A stretch of 64,000 bases of DNA from Nakamurella multipartita DSM 44233 (lineage in GTDB: Bacteria > Actinomycetota > Actinomycetes > Mycobacteriales > Nakamurellaceae), in NCBI RefSeq assembly GCF_000024365.1, contig NC_013235.1:868001-932000 (forward strand), written 5' to 3'. The notes below the pieces were generated by a model. The model was not told the origin of the DNA. It searched no databases and saw only the letters and a list, made by a program, of their open reading frames with translations. Position numbers and translations under genes: made by a program. Of this stretch, positions 17,195-25,850 are shown piece after piece. Every line of letters begins with the position of its first letter. Position 1 is the stretch's first letter.

Positions 17195-17328
17195 GAGCTC
17201 CCCTTTCGGTGATCTTGCTGGGGGAGAGCATTCCACTGTTGCCGGTTTCCGCATCTCGAACATCGCGATCGATGCGGCACCGTGACGGGAGTGCAATCCA
17301 GTACCTGTGCACTGATTACCGTGGCGCG

Positions 17329-18327
17329 ATGAATCAAACCGAAGAGTCCCTGGTGATCCGGGTCGAGGGCCGATTGGGCCGGATCATGCTGAACCGGCCG
17401 CGGCAGATCAACGCGCTGACGCTGCCGATGATCGACGGCATCCGCGCCGCGTTGGCCGGCTGGGCCGACGACCCCGCGGTCGACGTCGTGTTGATCGACG
17501 GGGCGGGCGAGCGGGGTCTGTGCGCCGGCGCCGACATCCGGGCGCTGCGGCAGTCGATTCTGGACGGCTCCGACGAGGCCATGACCTTCCTGGCCGACGA
17601 GTACGTCATGAACAAGGCGCTGGCCGACTACCCCAAGCCGATCGTGGCCGACCAGCGCGGCATCACCTTCGGTGGCGGGCTGGGGGTCTCCGCGCACTGC
17701 TCGGTGCGCATCGTCGCGGAGGATTCGCAGCTGGCCATGCCCGAGACGCTGATCGGGCTGTGGCCCGACGTCGGCATCCTGCACCTGCTCGGCCGCTCGC
17801 CCGGCCAGCTCGGGGTGCACGCCGCGTTGATCGGGGCCCGGCTGGACGCCGGCGACGCGATCCGGGCCGGGCTGGCCGACCACTTCGTGCCGGCTGACGC
17901 GCGACCGGCGCTGCTGGACGCGCTGCGCGCCGGGGTGGTCCCCGAGTTCGCCGGGCCGCCGCCGGCCGGGGCGCTGCAGCAGGCGAGCTGGATCGACGAG
18001 TGTTACGCGTTCGCCACGGCCGAGGAGATCCTGAGCGCCCTGCTGGCCCATCCGGACCCGGCCGCGCAGGCGGCCGGCCAGGCGCTGGCCGGGATGGCGC
18101 CGCTGTCGGTCAAGGTGACGCTGCGCGCGGTCCGGGCGGCGGCCTCGATGACCCTGGCGCAGGTGCTCGCCCAGGACCTGCGGTTCGCCGCCCACTTCAT
18201 GGCCCGGCCGGACCTGCCCGAGGGGATCCCCGCGCAGGTGGTGGACAAGGATCGCAACCCGCGCTGGCAACCGGCCCGCCTCGCCGACGTCTCCGACGCC
18301 GACGTGGACGCCTTCTTCACCGGCTGA
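17329..18327 (+). CDS. 3-hydroxyisobutyryl-CoA hydrolase (enoyl-CoA hydratase superfamily)
   Basis: A 332-aa crotonase-fold enzyme expected to hydrolyse 3-hydroxyisobutyryl-CoA in valine breakdown. Family markers are LNRPRQINALTLPMI, GAGERGLCAGADIRAL (oxyanion hole), ADYPKPIVADQRGITFGGGLGVSAH (second oxyanion glycine pair) and AMPETLIGLWPDVG with the catalytic glutamate. The C-terminal extension (SVKVTLRAVRAA, DLRFAAHFMARPDLPEGIPAQVVDKDRNPRW) separates HIBCH from ordinary enoyl-CoA hydratases. ATG at 17329 has no clear ribosome binding site. It stands alone; no other valine genes are nearby. Confidence 0.88.
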   Translation: MNQTEESLVIRVEGRLGRIMLNRPRQINALTLPMIDGIRAALAGWADDPAVDVVLIDGAGERGLCAGADIRALRQSILDGSDEAMTFLADEYVMNKALADYPKPIVADQRGITFGGGLGVSAHCSVRIVAEDSQLAMPETLIGLWPDVGILHLLGRSPGQLGVHAALIGARLDAGDAIRAGLADHFVPADARPALLDALRAGVVPEFAGPPPAGALQQASWIDECYAFATAEEILSALLAHPDPAAQAAGQALAGMAPLSVKVTLRAVRAAASMTLAQVLAQDLRFAAHFMARPDLPEGIPAQVVDKDRNPRWQPARLADVSDADVDAFFTG

Positions 18328-18342
18328 CGGCCCGGAGAACCA

Positions 18343-18395
18343 CGACGGCGTGGAACAAAAGCCCGCCGGAGCGAGCCTTTTCTTCCACACGGTCG
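18343..18395. repeat. Palindromic repeat, copy 1
   Basis: Two 19-base arms (18343-18361 and 18377-18395) pair with three mismatches around a 15-base loop CCCGCCGGAGCGAGC. The same loop and arm pattern recurs at 19454-19506. It starts 15 bases after the HIBCH stop and may act as its terminator. Confidence 0.75.
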
Positions 18396-18482
18396 GTGCG
18401 ACCGAGCCGGCTGGGGCCGCAGTTGTCCACAATCCGGGCAGCGGTGGAGGAGTGCGGCGCCGCACCACCCGACACTGTCGCG

Positions 18483-19439
18483 ATGGTTCCGGACCTGGCC
18501 GGCTGGACGCCGATCGCGCGTGGGCAGGACGACGTCATCGCCCGGCCGCAGCTGCTCGCGGCCGGGCTGACCCGGTCCCAGGTCTCCCGGTACCTGGCCA
18601 ACCGGCGGTGGCAGGTGCTCTTCCCGGGCGTCTACCTCACCCACACCGGGCCGGTCTCCCGGCGGTCCGTCGCGTGGGCGGGGCTGCTGTACGCCGGGGC
18701 CGGCGCGGCGCTGAGCCACGGCACCGCCCTCTGGTGGGACGGAATCGTGGACGAGCCGCCCGGCGCGATCGACCTGACGATTCCCAGTGCGCGTCGGGTC
18801 GCCCCGCAGCCGGGGCTACGGGTGCACCGCTCGTCGGCGATCGCGGCGCGAACCCATCCCAGTCGGGTCCCGGCGCGGACCCGCATCGAGGAATCGGTGC
18901 TCGACCACCTCGAGTCGGCCGAAGCGCAGGGCGTCATCGACGTCCTCACCCGGGCGACCCAGCGTCGGCTGACGACCGCCCCGAGGCTGCGCGCGGCCTT
19001 GGCGCAGCGGGCGCGGCACCCGCAGCGCTCGCTCATCGCGCAGATCCTGGCCGACGTGGACGTCGGGGCAGCGTCCCCGTTGGAGCATCGCTACCTGCGC
19101 GACGTGGAGCGCCCGCACGCGCTGCCCCCGGCGACCCGCAATCAAGCCGACCGGACGGGCGCGGGGAACCGGTATCACGATGTCCGCTACCGGACGTGGG
19201 CCGTGGTCGTCGAACTCGACGGTCGAGCGGCGCACCCGATCACCGAGGCGTTCCGGGACCTGCGCCGGGACAACAGCCTGGTCCTGGCCGGCGAGACGGT
19301 GCTGCGGTTCGGCTGGGTGGATGTGGCCACCCGACCGTGCGCGGTGGCGGGGCAGGTCGGGCAGGTCCTGCGGCGCGGCGGTTGGGCCGGCCGGCCGCGG
19401 CCGTGCGGCCCGCGCTGCGGGATCGCGGATGCGGCCTGA
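18483..19439 (+). CDS. AbiEi-like N-terminal domain with DUF559/Vsr-like C-terminal domain
   Basis: A 318-aa protein. Residues about 15-60 form a winged helix of the AbiEi antitoxin type (DDVIARPQLLAAGLTRSQVSRYLANRRWQVLFPGVYLTH). The middle is a variable helical region. The C-terminus resembles DUF559 endonuclease-like domains (YRTWAVVVELDGRAAH, EAFRDLRRDNSLVLAGETVLRFGW), with D/E positions of a PD-(D/E)xK fold. Such genes are frequent, usually single, in actinobacteria and their role is unknown. No AbiEii partner toxin is adjacent. ATG 18483 (MVPDLAGW) is chosen; another in-frame start further upstream is possible. Two near-identical palindromes bracket the gene. Confidence 0.72.
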   Translation: MVPDLAGWTPIARGQDDVIARPQLLAAGLTRSQVSRYLANRRWQVLFPGVYLTHTGPVSRRSVAWAGLLYAGAGAALSHGTALWWDGIVDEPPGAIDLTIPSARRVAPQPGLRVHRSSAIAARTHPSRVPARTRIEESVLDHLESAEAQGVIDVLTRATQRRLTTAPRLRAALAQRARHPQRSLIAQILADVDVGAASPLEHRYLRDVERPHALPPATRNQADRTGAGNRYHDVRYRTWAVVVELDGRAAHPITEAFRDLRRDNSLVLAGETVLRFGWVDVATRPCAVAGQVGQVLRRGGWAGRPRPCGPRCGIADAA

Positions 19440-19453
19440 GGGCCCCCCAACGA

Positions 19454-19506
19454 CGACAGCGTGGAAGAAAGGCCCGCCGGAGCGAGCACTTTCTTCCACG
19501 CTGTCG
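19454..19506. repeat. Palindromic repeat, copy 2
   Basis: A perfect 18-base stem (19454-19471 with 19489-19506; arm CGACAGCGTGGAAGAAAG) around a 17-base loop that contains the same GCCCGCCGGAGCGAGC as copy 1. It lies between the convergent AbiEi/DUF559 gene and the DEAD-box helicase gene and is well placed as a bidirectional terminator. Confidence 0.8.
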
Positions 19507-19527
19507 GTGGGAAGCGAAGCGGCGAGG

Positions 19528-21003
19528 TCAGCCGGCCAGGCGGGCGATCGCCGGGTGACCCGGGGCGACCGCCACGGTGGCGGCGGAGATGCCGGCCTGC
19601 TTCATCAGCTTGCGCAGGTCGTCGCGCTGCTCGGGCAGCATGACGGTGATGACCGTGCCGCCGGCGCCGGCCCGGGCGGTGCGGCCCGAACGGTGCAGGT
19701 AGGCCTTGTGCTCGGTGGGCGGGTCCAGGTGCACGACCAGCTCGATGCCGTCGACGTGGATGCCGCGGGCGGCGATGTCGGTGGCGACCAGGACCTTGGC
19801 CGAGCCGGCGGAGAACGCGGCCAGGTTGCGCTCGCGGGCGTTCTGCGACAGGTTGCCGTGCAGGTCGACCGCGGGGATGCCGTTCTTGGTCAGCTGCGCG
19901 GCCCACTTCTTGGCGCTGTGCTTGGTGCGGGTGAACAGCAGCCGTCGGCCGCCGCCCTGCGCCAGCTCGCGGATCACCTGGGCGCGGTTGCCCGCGTCCA
20001 CGGCGAAGATGTGGTGCTCCATCGCCTCGACCGGGGAGGTCTCGTCGTCGACGGCGTGCAGGATCGGGTCGGACAGGAACTCCTTGACCAGCACGGAGAT
20101 GCCGTTGTCCAGGGTGGCCGAGAACAGCAGCCGCTGGCCGACCTTGGGGGTGGCCCGCAGCAGGCGCCGGACGACCGGCAGGAAGCCCAGGTCGGCCATG
20201 TGGTCGGCCTCGTCCAGCACGGTGACCTCGATGCCGCTCAGGTCGCAGGCGCGCTGGTTGACCAGGTCCTCCAGCCGTCCCGGGCAGGCGATGACGATGT
20301 CAACGCCGCTGCGCAGGGCGGCGGTCTGGTTGCCGTAGCCGACGCCGCCGAAGACCACCATGGTGCGCAGCCCGGCCGCCTTGGCCAGCGGCTCGACGGT
20401 GCGGGCAACCTGCAGGGCAAGTTCGCGAGTGGGCAGCAGGATCAGGCCGCGCGGGCGGTTGGGCACGCGGCGGCCGCCGGTCAGCCGAGCCACCAGCGGG
20501 ATCGCGAAGGCGATGGTCTTGCCGGAGCCGGTCTTGCCGCGGCCGAGCACGTCCCGCCCGGCCAGCGTGGCCGGCAGGGTGGCGGCCTGGATCGGGAAGG
20601 GCGAGGGGGCGCCGAGCGCGGTCAGCGCGGGCAGCAACGTGGTCGGCACGCCCAGTTCGGCGAAGCCGGTGGAGGGGCCGGTCAGGGCCGGCTCGACGGC
20701 GGGCATCGCCGCGCCGGCGGCCGGCGCGGTGGCGCTGACCGAACCGGTGGCGGCGGGGCCGGCCGGGCGGCTCGAGCGGCGCGATCGGGCCGGCTGGTCC
20801 GTGCGCGGGGCGCGGTCACTGCGCGGGGCCTGACCGGTGCGCGGGGCCGCAGTGCCGGTGGCGCCGGCACCCGAACCGTTGATCGAGCCGTTGATCGAGC
20901 CGTTGATCGAGCCGTTGCCGCCCCGGCCACGGCCGGAGCGACGCCGGCGACGCGGCTGGCCGGACGAATCGGACTGCGGGCGCGCGGAAACAGAAGTAGT
21001 CAT
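19528..21003 (-). CDS. DEAD-box ATP-dependent RNA helicase
   Basis: A 491-aa RNA helicase. Motifs in order: Q-motif region FAELGVPTTLLPALTALGAPSPFPIQ, motif I GKTGSGKT, Ia PTRELALQ, II VLDEADHM (DEAD), III FSATL, V VATDIAARGIHV and VI HRSGRTARAG. The 130-residue N-terminal tail is basic and disordered, containing RRRRRSGRGRGG and a four-amino-acid repeat NGSI/GSIN made by three tandem 12-base units at 20876-20911. No RNA-binding C-terminal domain follows the core. ATG at 21003 (MTTSVSARPQ) is taken as start. Cold-shock or ribosome-assembly roles are usual in the family. Confidence 0.92.
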   Translation of the reverse strand: MTTSVSARPQSDSSGQPRRRRRSGRGRGGNGSINGSINGSINGSGAGATGTAAPRTGQAPRSDRAPRTDQPARSRRSSRPAGPAATGSVSATAPAAGAAMPAVEPALTGPSTGFAELGVPTTLLPALTALGAPSPFPIQAATLPATLAGRDVLGRGKTGSGKTIAFAIPLVARLTGGRRVPNRPRGLILLPTRELALQVARTVEPLAKAAGLRTMVVFGGVGYGNQTAALRSGVDIVIACPGRLEDLVNQRACDLSGIEVTVLDEADHMADLGFLPVVRRLLRATPKVGQRLLFSATLDNGISVLVKEFLSDPILHAVDDETSPVEAMEHHIFAVDAGNRAQVIRELAQGGGRRLLFTRTKHSAKKWAAQLTKNGIPAVDLHGNLSQNARERNLAAFSAGSAKVLVATDIAARGIHVDGIELVVHLDPPTEHKAYLHRSGRTARAGAGGTVITVMLPEQRDDLRKLMKQAGISAATVAVAPGHPAIARLAG

Positions 21004-21231
21004 GAAGGTGCGGTGGTTCCCATCGGATCGGTCACGCTTGGAGTGGCCGCGGTGCTGGCCGACTCGCAGATCCGGGATACCGGTGCGGAGTAGAGGAATG
21101 CCGGGGAAGGCATTCACAGCAACGACCTGGACGGCCGGAATCGGCCGGTCCTTCGACCACCCTACGTGACCGGGGGCGTCCTGCCGCCCACAGTCGGCAA
21201 GATCACCCCCGGTCCCGGTCGGGTCGGTCGG

Positions 21232-23232
21232 CTACTCGGCGGTGACCGCCCCGGCGAACTGCGCGTTGTACAGGTCCGCGTACGCTCCGCCGCGCTGCAA
21301 CAGTTCGTCGTGCGTGCCCTGCTGCACGATCGCGCCCGATTCCATCACCAGGATCAGGTCGGCATCGCGGATCGTGGACAGCCGGTGGGCGATGACGAAG
21401 CTGGTCCGATCGGCCCGCAGCGCGGCCATCGCGTGCTGCACCAGCACCTCGGTGCGGGTGTCCACCGAGCTGGTCGCCTCATCCAGGATGAGCAGGGCGG
21501 GGTCGGCCAGGAACGCCCGGGCGATGGTCAGCAGCTGCTTCTCGCCGGCCGAGATGTTGCTGCCCTCGTCGTCGATGAGCGTGTCGTAGCCGTCCGGCAG
21601 GGAGTGCACGAACCGGTCGACGTAGGTCGCCCGGGCCGCCTGCAGGATTTCCTCCTCGCTGGCGTCCGGCCGGCCGTAGGCGATGTTGTCCCGGATGGTG
21701 CCGGCGAACAGCCAGGTGTCCTGCAGCACCATGCCGATCCGGGACCGCAGATCCGCCCGGGTCATCGCCGAGATGTCCACCCCGTCCAGGGTGATCCGGC
21801 CGGAGTCCAGCTCGTAGAACCGCATGATCAGGTTGACCAGGGTGGTCTTACCGGCCCCGGTCGGCCCCACGATGGCGACCGTCTGGCCGGGCGCGGCCAC
21901 CAGTGACAGGTCGTCGATCAGCGGCTTGTCCGGCACGTAGCGGAACGAGACGTCCTCGAACTCGACCCGGCCGCGGGAGTCGTGCACGGTCAGTGGCGCG
22001 TCCGGATCGGGGGTCTGCTCCTCGGCGTCCAGGAACTCGAAGACCCGCTCGGCCGAGGCGATGCCCGACTGCAGCACGTTGGCCATCGACGCCAGCTGGG
22101 TCAGCGGCTGGGTGAACTGCCGCGAGTACTGGATGAACGCCTGCACGTCACCCAGCGACATGGTGCCCGAGGCCACGCGCAGGCCGCCGACGACGGCGAT
22201 CGCCACGTAGGTCAGGTTCCCGATGAACATCATCGACGGCATGATCGTGCCCGAGATGAACTGGGCGCCGAAGCTGGCCCGGTACAGCTCGTCGTTCTTG
22301 GCGTCGAATGCCTTCTCGGCGTCGGCCTGCCGGCCGAACACCTTGACCAGGCTGTGCCCGGTGTAGGTCTCCTCGACCCGGGCGTTGAGCTCACCGGTGG
22401 AGCGCCACTGCACGATGAACTTGGGCTGCGACCGCTTGGCGATCTGCTGGGTCACGATCAGCGACAGCGGCACCGCGATCAGCGCCACCAGGGCCAGCAG
22501 CGGCGAGATGATCACCATCATCACCAGCACGCCGACCACCGTCAGCAGCGAGGTCAACGCCTGGGACAGGGTCTGCTGCAGCGTCTGGGAGATGTTGTCG
22601 ATGTCGTTGGTGACCCGGGAGAGCACCTCGCCGCGCTGATGGCGGTCCAGGTAGCTCAGCGGCAGCCGGTTCAGCTTGTCCTCGATCTCGGACCGCAGCT
22701 CCAGGATGGTGCGCTGCACCACTCCGTTGAGGATGTAGCCCTGCAGGTAACCGAAGACGGACGACAGGATGTAGAGCGCCAGCACGATCATCAGCGTGCG
22801 GGCCAGGGCGGTGAAGTCGATGCCCACCCCCGGCACGACGTCCATCGCCGAGAGCATGTCCGCGAACGTGCTGTTGCCGGCCAGGCGGGCGCCCGCGATG
22901 GCCTGCTCCTTGGTGATGCCCGCGGGCAGCTGCCGACCGACGATGCCGTCGAAGATGATGTTGGTGGCGTTGCCCAGGATCTTCGGGCCGATCACCGCGA
23001 ACATCACGCTGCCCACGCCGAGCAGGAAGACCAGGACCAGCCCCACCTGCTCGCCGCGCATCCGGCGCAACAGCCGCCGCAGCGAGGGGCCGAAGTTCAG
23101 CGACTTCTCGGCCGGCATGCCCATCCCGCCGAACATCGGGCCGCCCCCACCGGGACCGCGCCGGGGCGGCGGACCGAACGCCGGCCGCTCCGGCGCGGCG
23201 CCACCGGCGGGTGCCGTCTTCTCGGCCGTCAT
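21232..23232 (-). CDS. ABC exporter half-transporter, canonical ATPase site
   Basis: A 666-aa multidrug-type exporter subunit: a proline/glycine-rich tail (1-45), six membrane segments (about 70-390), and a nucleotide-binding domain with Walker [10 protein letters not shown], signature ISAGEKQL, Walker [13 protein letters not shown] and H-loop VIAHRLST. The catalytic glutamate after Walker B is present. Its start overlaps the stop of the upstream half-transporter (ATGA), so the two are made together and should form a heterodimer. The unusual signature ISAGEKQ, in place of SGGQ, is known from one half of heterodimeric exporters. Confidence 0.93.
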   Translation of the reverse strand: MTAEKTAPAGGAAPERPAFGPPPRRGPGGGGPMFGGMGMPAEKSLNFGPSLRRLLRRMRGEQVGLVLVFLLGVGSVMFAVIGPKILGNATNIIFDGIVGRQLPAGITKEQAIAGARLAGNSTFADMLSAMDVVPGVGIDFTALARTLMIVLALYILSSVFGYLQGYILNGVVQRTILELRSEIEDKLNRLPLSYLDRHQRGEVLSRVTNDIDNISQTLQQTLSQALTSLLTVVGVLVMMVIISPLLALVALIAVPLSLIVTQQIAKRSQPKFIVQWRSTGELNARVEETYTGHSLVKVFGRQADAEKAFDAKNDELYRASFGAQFISGTIMPSMMFIGNLTYVAIAVVGGLRVASGTMSLGDVQAFIQYSRQFTQPLTQLASMANVLQSGIASAERVFEFLDAEEQTPDPDAPLTVHDSRGRVEFEDVSFRYVPDKPLIDDLSLVAAPGQTVAIVGPTGAGKTTLVNLIMRFYELDSGRITLDGVDISAMTRADLRSRIGMVLQDTWLFAGTIRDNIAYGRPDASEEEILQAARATYVDRFVHSLPDGYDTLIDDEGSNISAGEKQLLTIARAFLADPALLILDEATSSVDTRTEVLVQHAMAALRADRTSFVIAHRLSTIRDADLILVMESGAIVQQGTHDELLQRGGAYADLYNAQFAGAVTAE

Positions 23233-24962
23233 GCGGTCACCTCCGCGGCGAGCTGGGACTGCACGATCTCCACGAAGGTCGGGCAGGAGGTCATCAACTC
23301 GTCGTACCGGCCGATACCGACCGCCCGGCCGTCCTCCAGGACGACGATCTGGTCGGCGTCGGCGATGGTGGAGACCCGCTGCGCGACGATGATCACCGTT
23401 CGGTCGGTGGTCAGCGGGCGCAGGGCCGCGCGTAACCGGGCATCGGTGGCCAGGTCGAGGGCGGAGAACGAGTCGTCGAACAGGTAGATCTGGGGATCGG
23501 CGACCAGGGCCCGGGCGATGGCCAGCCGCTGGCGTTGCCCGCCGGAGACGTTGGTGCCGCCCTGGGTGATCGGCGATTCCAGCCCCTCGGGCATGGCGGC
23601 CACGAAGTCCATCGCCTGGGCGATCGTCAGCGCGTGCCACAGCTGCTCGTCGGTGGCGTCCGGGTTGCCGTAGCGCAGGTTGGACGCGACGGTGCCGCTG
23701 AACAGGAACGGTTTCTGCGGGACCAACCCGATGCGGTCCCAGAGTTCCTCCGGGTCGAAGTCACGCACGTCCACCCCGTCGACCCGCACCGCGCCGCCGG
23801 TGGCGTCGAACAGGCGCGGGATCAGCGAGAGCAACGTGGTCTTGCCGGCGCCGGTGGAACCGATGATCGCGGTGGTGGTCCCCGGGCGGGCGGTCAGCGA
23901 GATGCCGCACAGCACCGGGTCGCTGGCCCCCGGGTAGATGAAGTCGACCTGGTCGAGGACGACCTCGCCCTCCCGCCGGTCCGGCACGACCGCGCGGGTC
24001 GGCGGCCGCACCGACGACTCGGTGTTCAGCACCGCGCTGATCCGGTCCGCGCTGACCGCGGCGCGCGGCACCATGACCACCATGAAGGTCGCCATCATCA
24101 CCGAGAACAGGATCTGCATCAGGTAGTTCAGGAACGCGATGAGCGCGCCGATCTCGATGTCGCCCTGATCCACCCGGTGCGCCCCGAACCACAGCACCGC
24201 CACGCTGGAGACGTTGACCACCAGCATGACCACCGGGAACATCAGCGCCATCAGCCGGCCCGCGCGCAGCGCGCTGTCGGTCAGCTCGGCGTTGGCCTGG
24301 GCGAACCGCTTGGTCTCCAGCGGTTCCCGGACGAAGGCCCGGACCACCCGGACGCCGGCGATCTGCTCGCGCAGCACCCGGTTCACCACGTCCAGCCGGG
24401 CCTGCATCCGGCGGAAGTGCGGGATCATCCGCACGACGATCAACCCGATGGCGATCACCAGCACCGGGATGCACACGACCAGCAGCCAGGACAGCCCGAG
24501 ATCGGTGCGGATGGCCATGAAGATGCCGCCGATGCACATGATCGGGGCCGCGACCATCAGGGTGCAGGTCATCAGCACCAGCATCTGCACCTGCTGCACG
24601 TCATTGGTGTTGCGGGTGATCAGCGACGGGGCCCCGAACAGGGCGACCTCGCGGTCGGAGAACGATCCGACCTGGTGGAACAGGGCGGCCCGCAGGTCGC
24701 GACCGAAGGCCATCGCGGTCCGGGCCCCGAAGAAGACGGCCACGATCGTGCAGACGATCTGCAGCACCGTGATCCCCAGCATGACGCCACCGGTGGAGAC
24801 GATGAAGGCGGTGTCGCCCTTGGCCACGCCGTCGTCGATGATCTCGGCGTTCAGCGCCGGCAGGTAGAGGTTGGCGATGGTGGCGATGAGCTGGAACAGC
24901 ACCACGATCAGCAGCGGACCGGTGTAGGGGCGCAGGTGGGTGCGCAGAAGATTGAGCAGCAT
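23229..24962 (-). CDS. ABC exporter half-transporter, degenerate ATPase site
   Basis: A 577-aa exporter subunit with six membrane segments ([33 protein letters not shown] onward) and a nucleotide-binding domain: Walker [10 protein letters not shown], signature VSGGQRQR, and Walker [13 protein letters not shown]. Aspartate replaces the catalytic glutamate after Walker B, and the switch-histidine position reads IVAQRVST, so its own composite site is degenerate, as in TM287/288 or BmrCD. ATG at 24962 shares its first base with the TetR stop (TGATG). With the downstream gene it forms a TetR-controlled heterodimeric drug or lipid exporter. Confidence 0.93.
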   Translation of the reverse strand: MLLNLLRTHLRPYTGPLLIVVLFQLIATIANLYLPALNAEIIDDGVAKGDTAFIVSTGGVMLGITVLQIVCTIVAVFFGARTAMAFGRDLRAALFHQVGSFSDREVALFGAPSLITRNTNDVQQVQMLVLMTCTLMVAAPIMCIGGIFMAIRTDLGLSWLLVVCIPVLVIAIGLIVVRMIPHFRRMQARLDVVNRVLREQIAGVRVVRAFVREPLETKRFAQANAELTDSALRAGRLMALMFPVVMLVVNVSSVAVLWFGAHRVDQGDIEIGALIAFLNYLMQILFSVMMATFMVVMVPRAAVSADRISAVLNTESSVRPPTRAVVPDRREGEVVLDQVDFIYPGASDPVLCGISLTARPGTTTAIIGSTGAGKTTLLSLIPRLFDATGGAVRVDGVDVRDFDPEELWDRIGLVPQKPFLFSGTVASNLRYGNPDATDEQLWHALTIAQAMDFVAAMPEGLESPITQGGTNVSGGQRQRLAIARALVADPQIYLFDDSFSALDLATDARLRAALRPLTTDRTVIIVAQRVSTIADADQIVVLEDGRAVGIGRYDELMTSCPTFVEIVQSQLAAEVTA

Positions 24963-25630
24963 CACAACACTCCGACTTGTTCGGCGGCGGATTCCCATCG
25001 GTGGATCGGGGACTCGGTTGCCTGCGGGTGGGGGCCGACCCCGATGCCGTGCAGCAGCAGGTCGACGATCTGGTCGGTGGGTAGCGGGTTCCCGTCGGTG
25101 ATCGCAGGGTGCACCGCCGAGAAGGTGACCAGCCGGAACATCCGGGCGGCCTCCAGCGGCGGCAGGCGGAGCCGGTGGCGATGCGGCAGCAGCAGCTCGG
25201 CCACCGCGTCGTTGGCCGCGGTCATGTCCGGGCGCGCCGACGGGGCGTACTTGGACTGCTCGTCCCCGCTGCCCGGCGGCCCGACCCAGCGCAGCATCCA
25301 CACGATCCGCCAGACGCTGGCCAGCCGCTGACGCATCGACTCGACCGCATCGGCCAGGACGTGCTCGAGCGGCCGATCAGGATCGATGCTGCGCAGGTCG
25401 TCGACGAACGGGGTGGGGTCGAGCACCTTCTCCACGACGGCGCGGATCACCGCGTCCTTGTCCGGGAAGACCCGGAAGATCGTGCCCTCGGCGATCCCGG
25501 CCGCCTCGGCGATCTCCCGGGTGGTGACGGTGGCGCCGTGGTCGCAGACCAACGGGATCGCCGCGGCGACGATCGCCGAGCGGCGTTCCTCGGGGGGCAG
25601 GGGCGCGGCCCGCCCAGGGGGAGCTGGCAT
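24962..25630 (-). CDS. TetR-family regulator of the ABC exporter operon
   Basis: A 222-aa repressor. Helix-turn-helix: RRSAIVAAAIPLVCDHGATVTTREIAEAAGIAEGTIFRVFPDKDAVIRAVVEKVL; the rest is a ligand-binding domain. It is the first gene of a three-gene operon with the heterodimeric ABC exporter (TGATG overlap). A perfect 22-base palindrome ends 13 bases upstream of its start, almost certainly its own operator. This layout is typical of drug-sensing autoregulated efflux operons. Confidence 0.93.
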   Translation of the reverse strand: MPAPPGRAAPLPPEERRSAIVAAAIPLVCDHGATVTTREIAEAAGIAEGTIFRVFPDKDAVIRAVVEKVLDPTPFVDDLRSIDPDRPLEHVLADAVESMRQRLASVWRIVWMLRWVGPPGSGDEQSKYAPSARPDMTAANDAVAELLLPHRHRLRLPPLEAARMFRLVTFSAVHPAITDGNPLPTDQIVDLLLHGIGVGPHPQATESPIHRWESAAEQVGVL

Positions 25631-25642
25631 GGCGCCAACCTA

Positions 25643-25664
25643 GCTGAGTGAGTACTCACTCAGC
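25643..25664. promoter_or_regulatory. 22-base palindromic operator of the TetR-exporter operon
   Basis: Perfect palindrome with 11-base arms GCTGAGTGAGT and ACTCACTCAGC, centred on GTAC, just upstream of the TetR gene. The inner GAGTGAGTACTCACTC matches the spacing expected for TetR dimers. Binding would block transcription of the whole operon. Confidence 0.85.
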
Positions 25665-25850
25665 AATGGCTTTTGATCGCCGGCGAAATCCTGCGCGCCG
25701 AATGACCCCCGGACGAATAGGATCATTCGGTCAGGTGGGGTGCACGTCATCGGCCGGGGGGACTCTGCCGTTGAGCCGGTTCGGGCCGCTGGTCCGCCGA
25801 TCCGGAAAAGCCCGCCCGGCTCGACCACGCGCACACCGGAGGAGTCGCCG

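Noticed and set aside
14759-17212. Very long plus-strand open frame opposite glpX and the sugar porter
   Set aside because: Rich in Arg/His/Gly/Asp with no motifs, and antisense to two clear genes. Long antisense frames are expected at this GC content. The same reasoning removed long frames opposite the FtsX permease, the ABC exporters, the dipeptidase and the Lhr gene.
18483-19439. AbiE-type toxin-antitoxin pair
   Set aside because: Only the AbiEi-like winged-helix protein is present; no AbiEii nucleotidyltransferase gene is adjacent on either strand.
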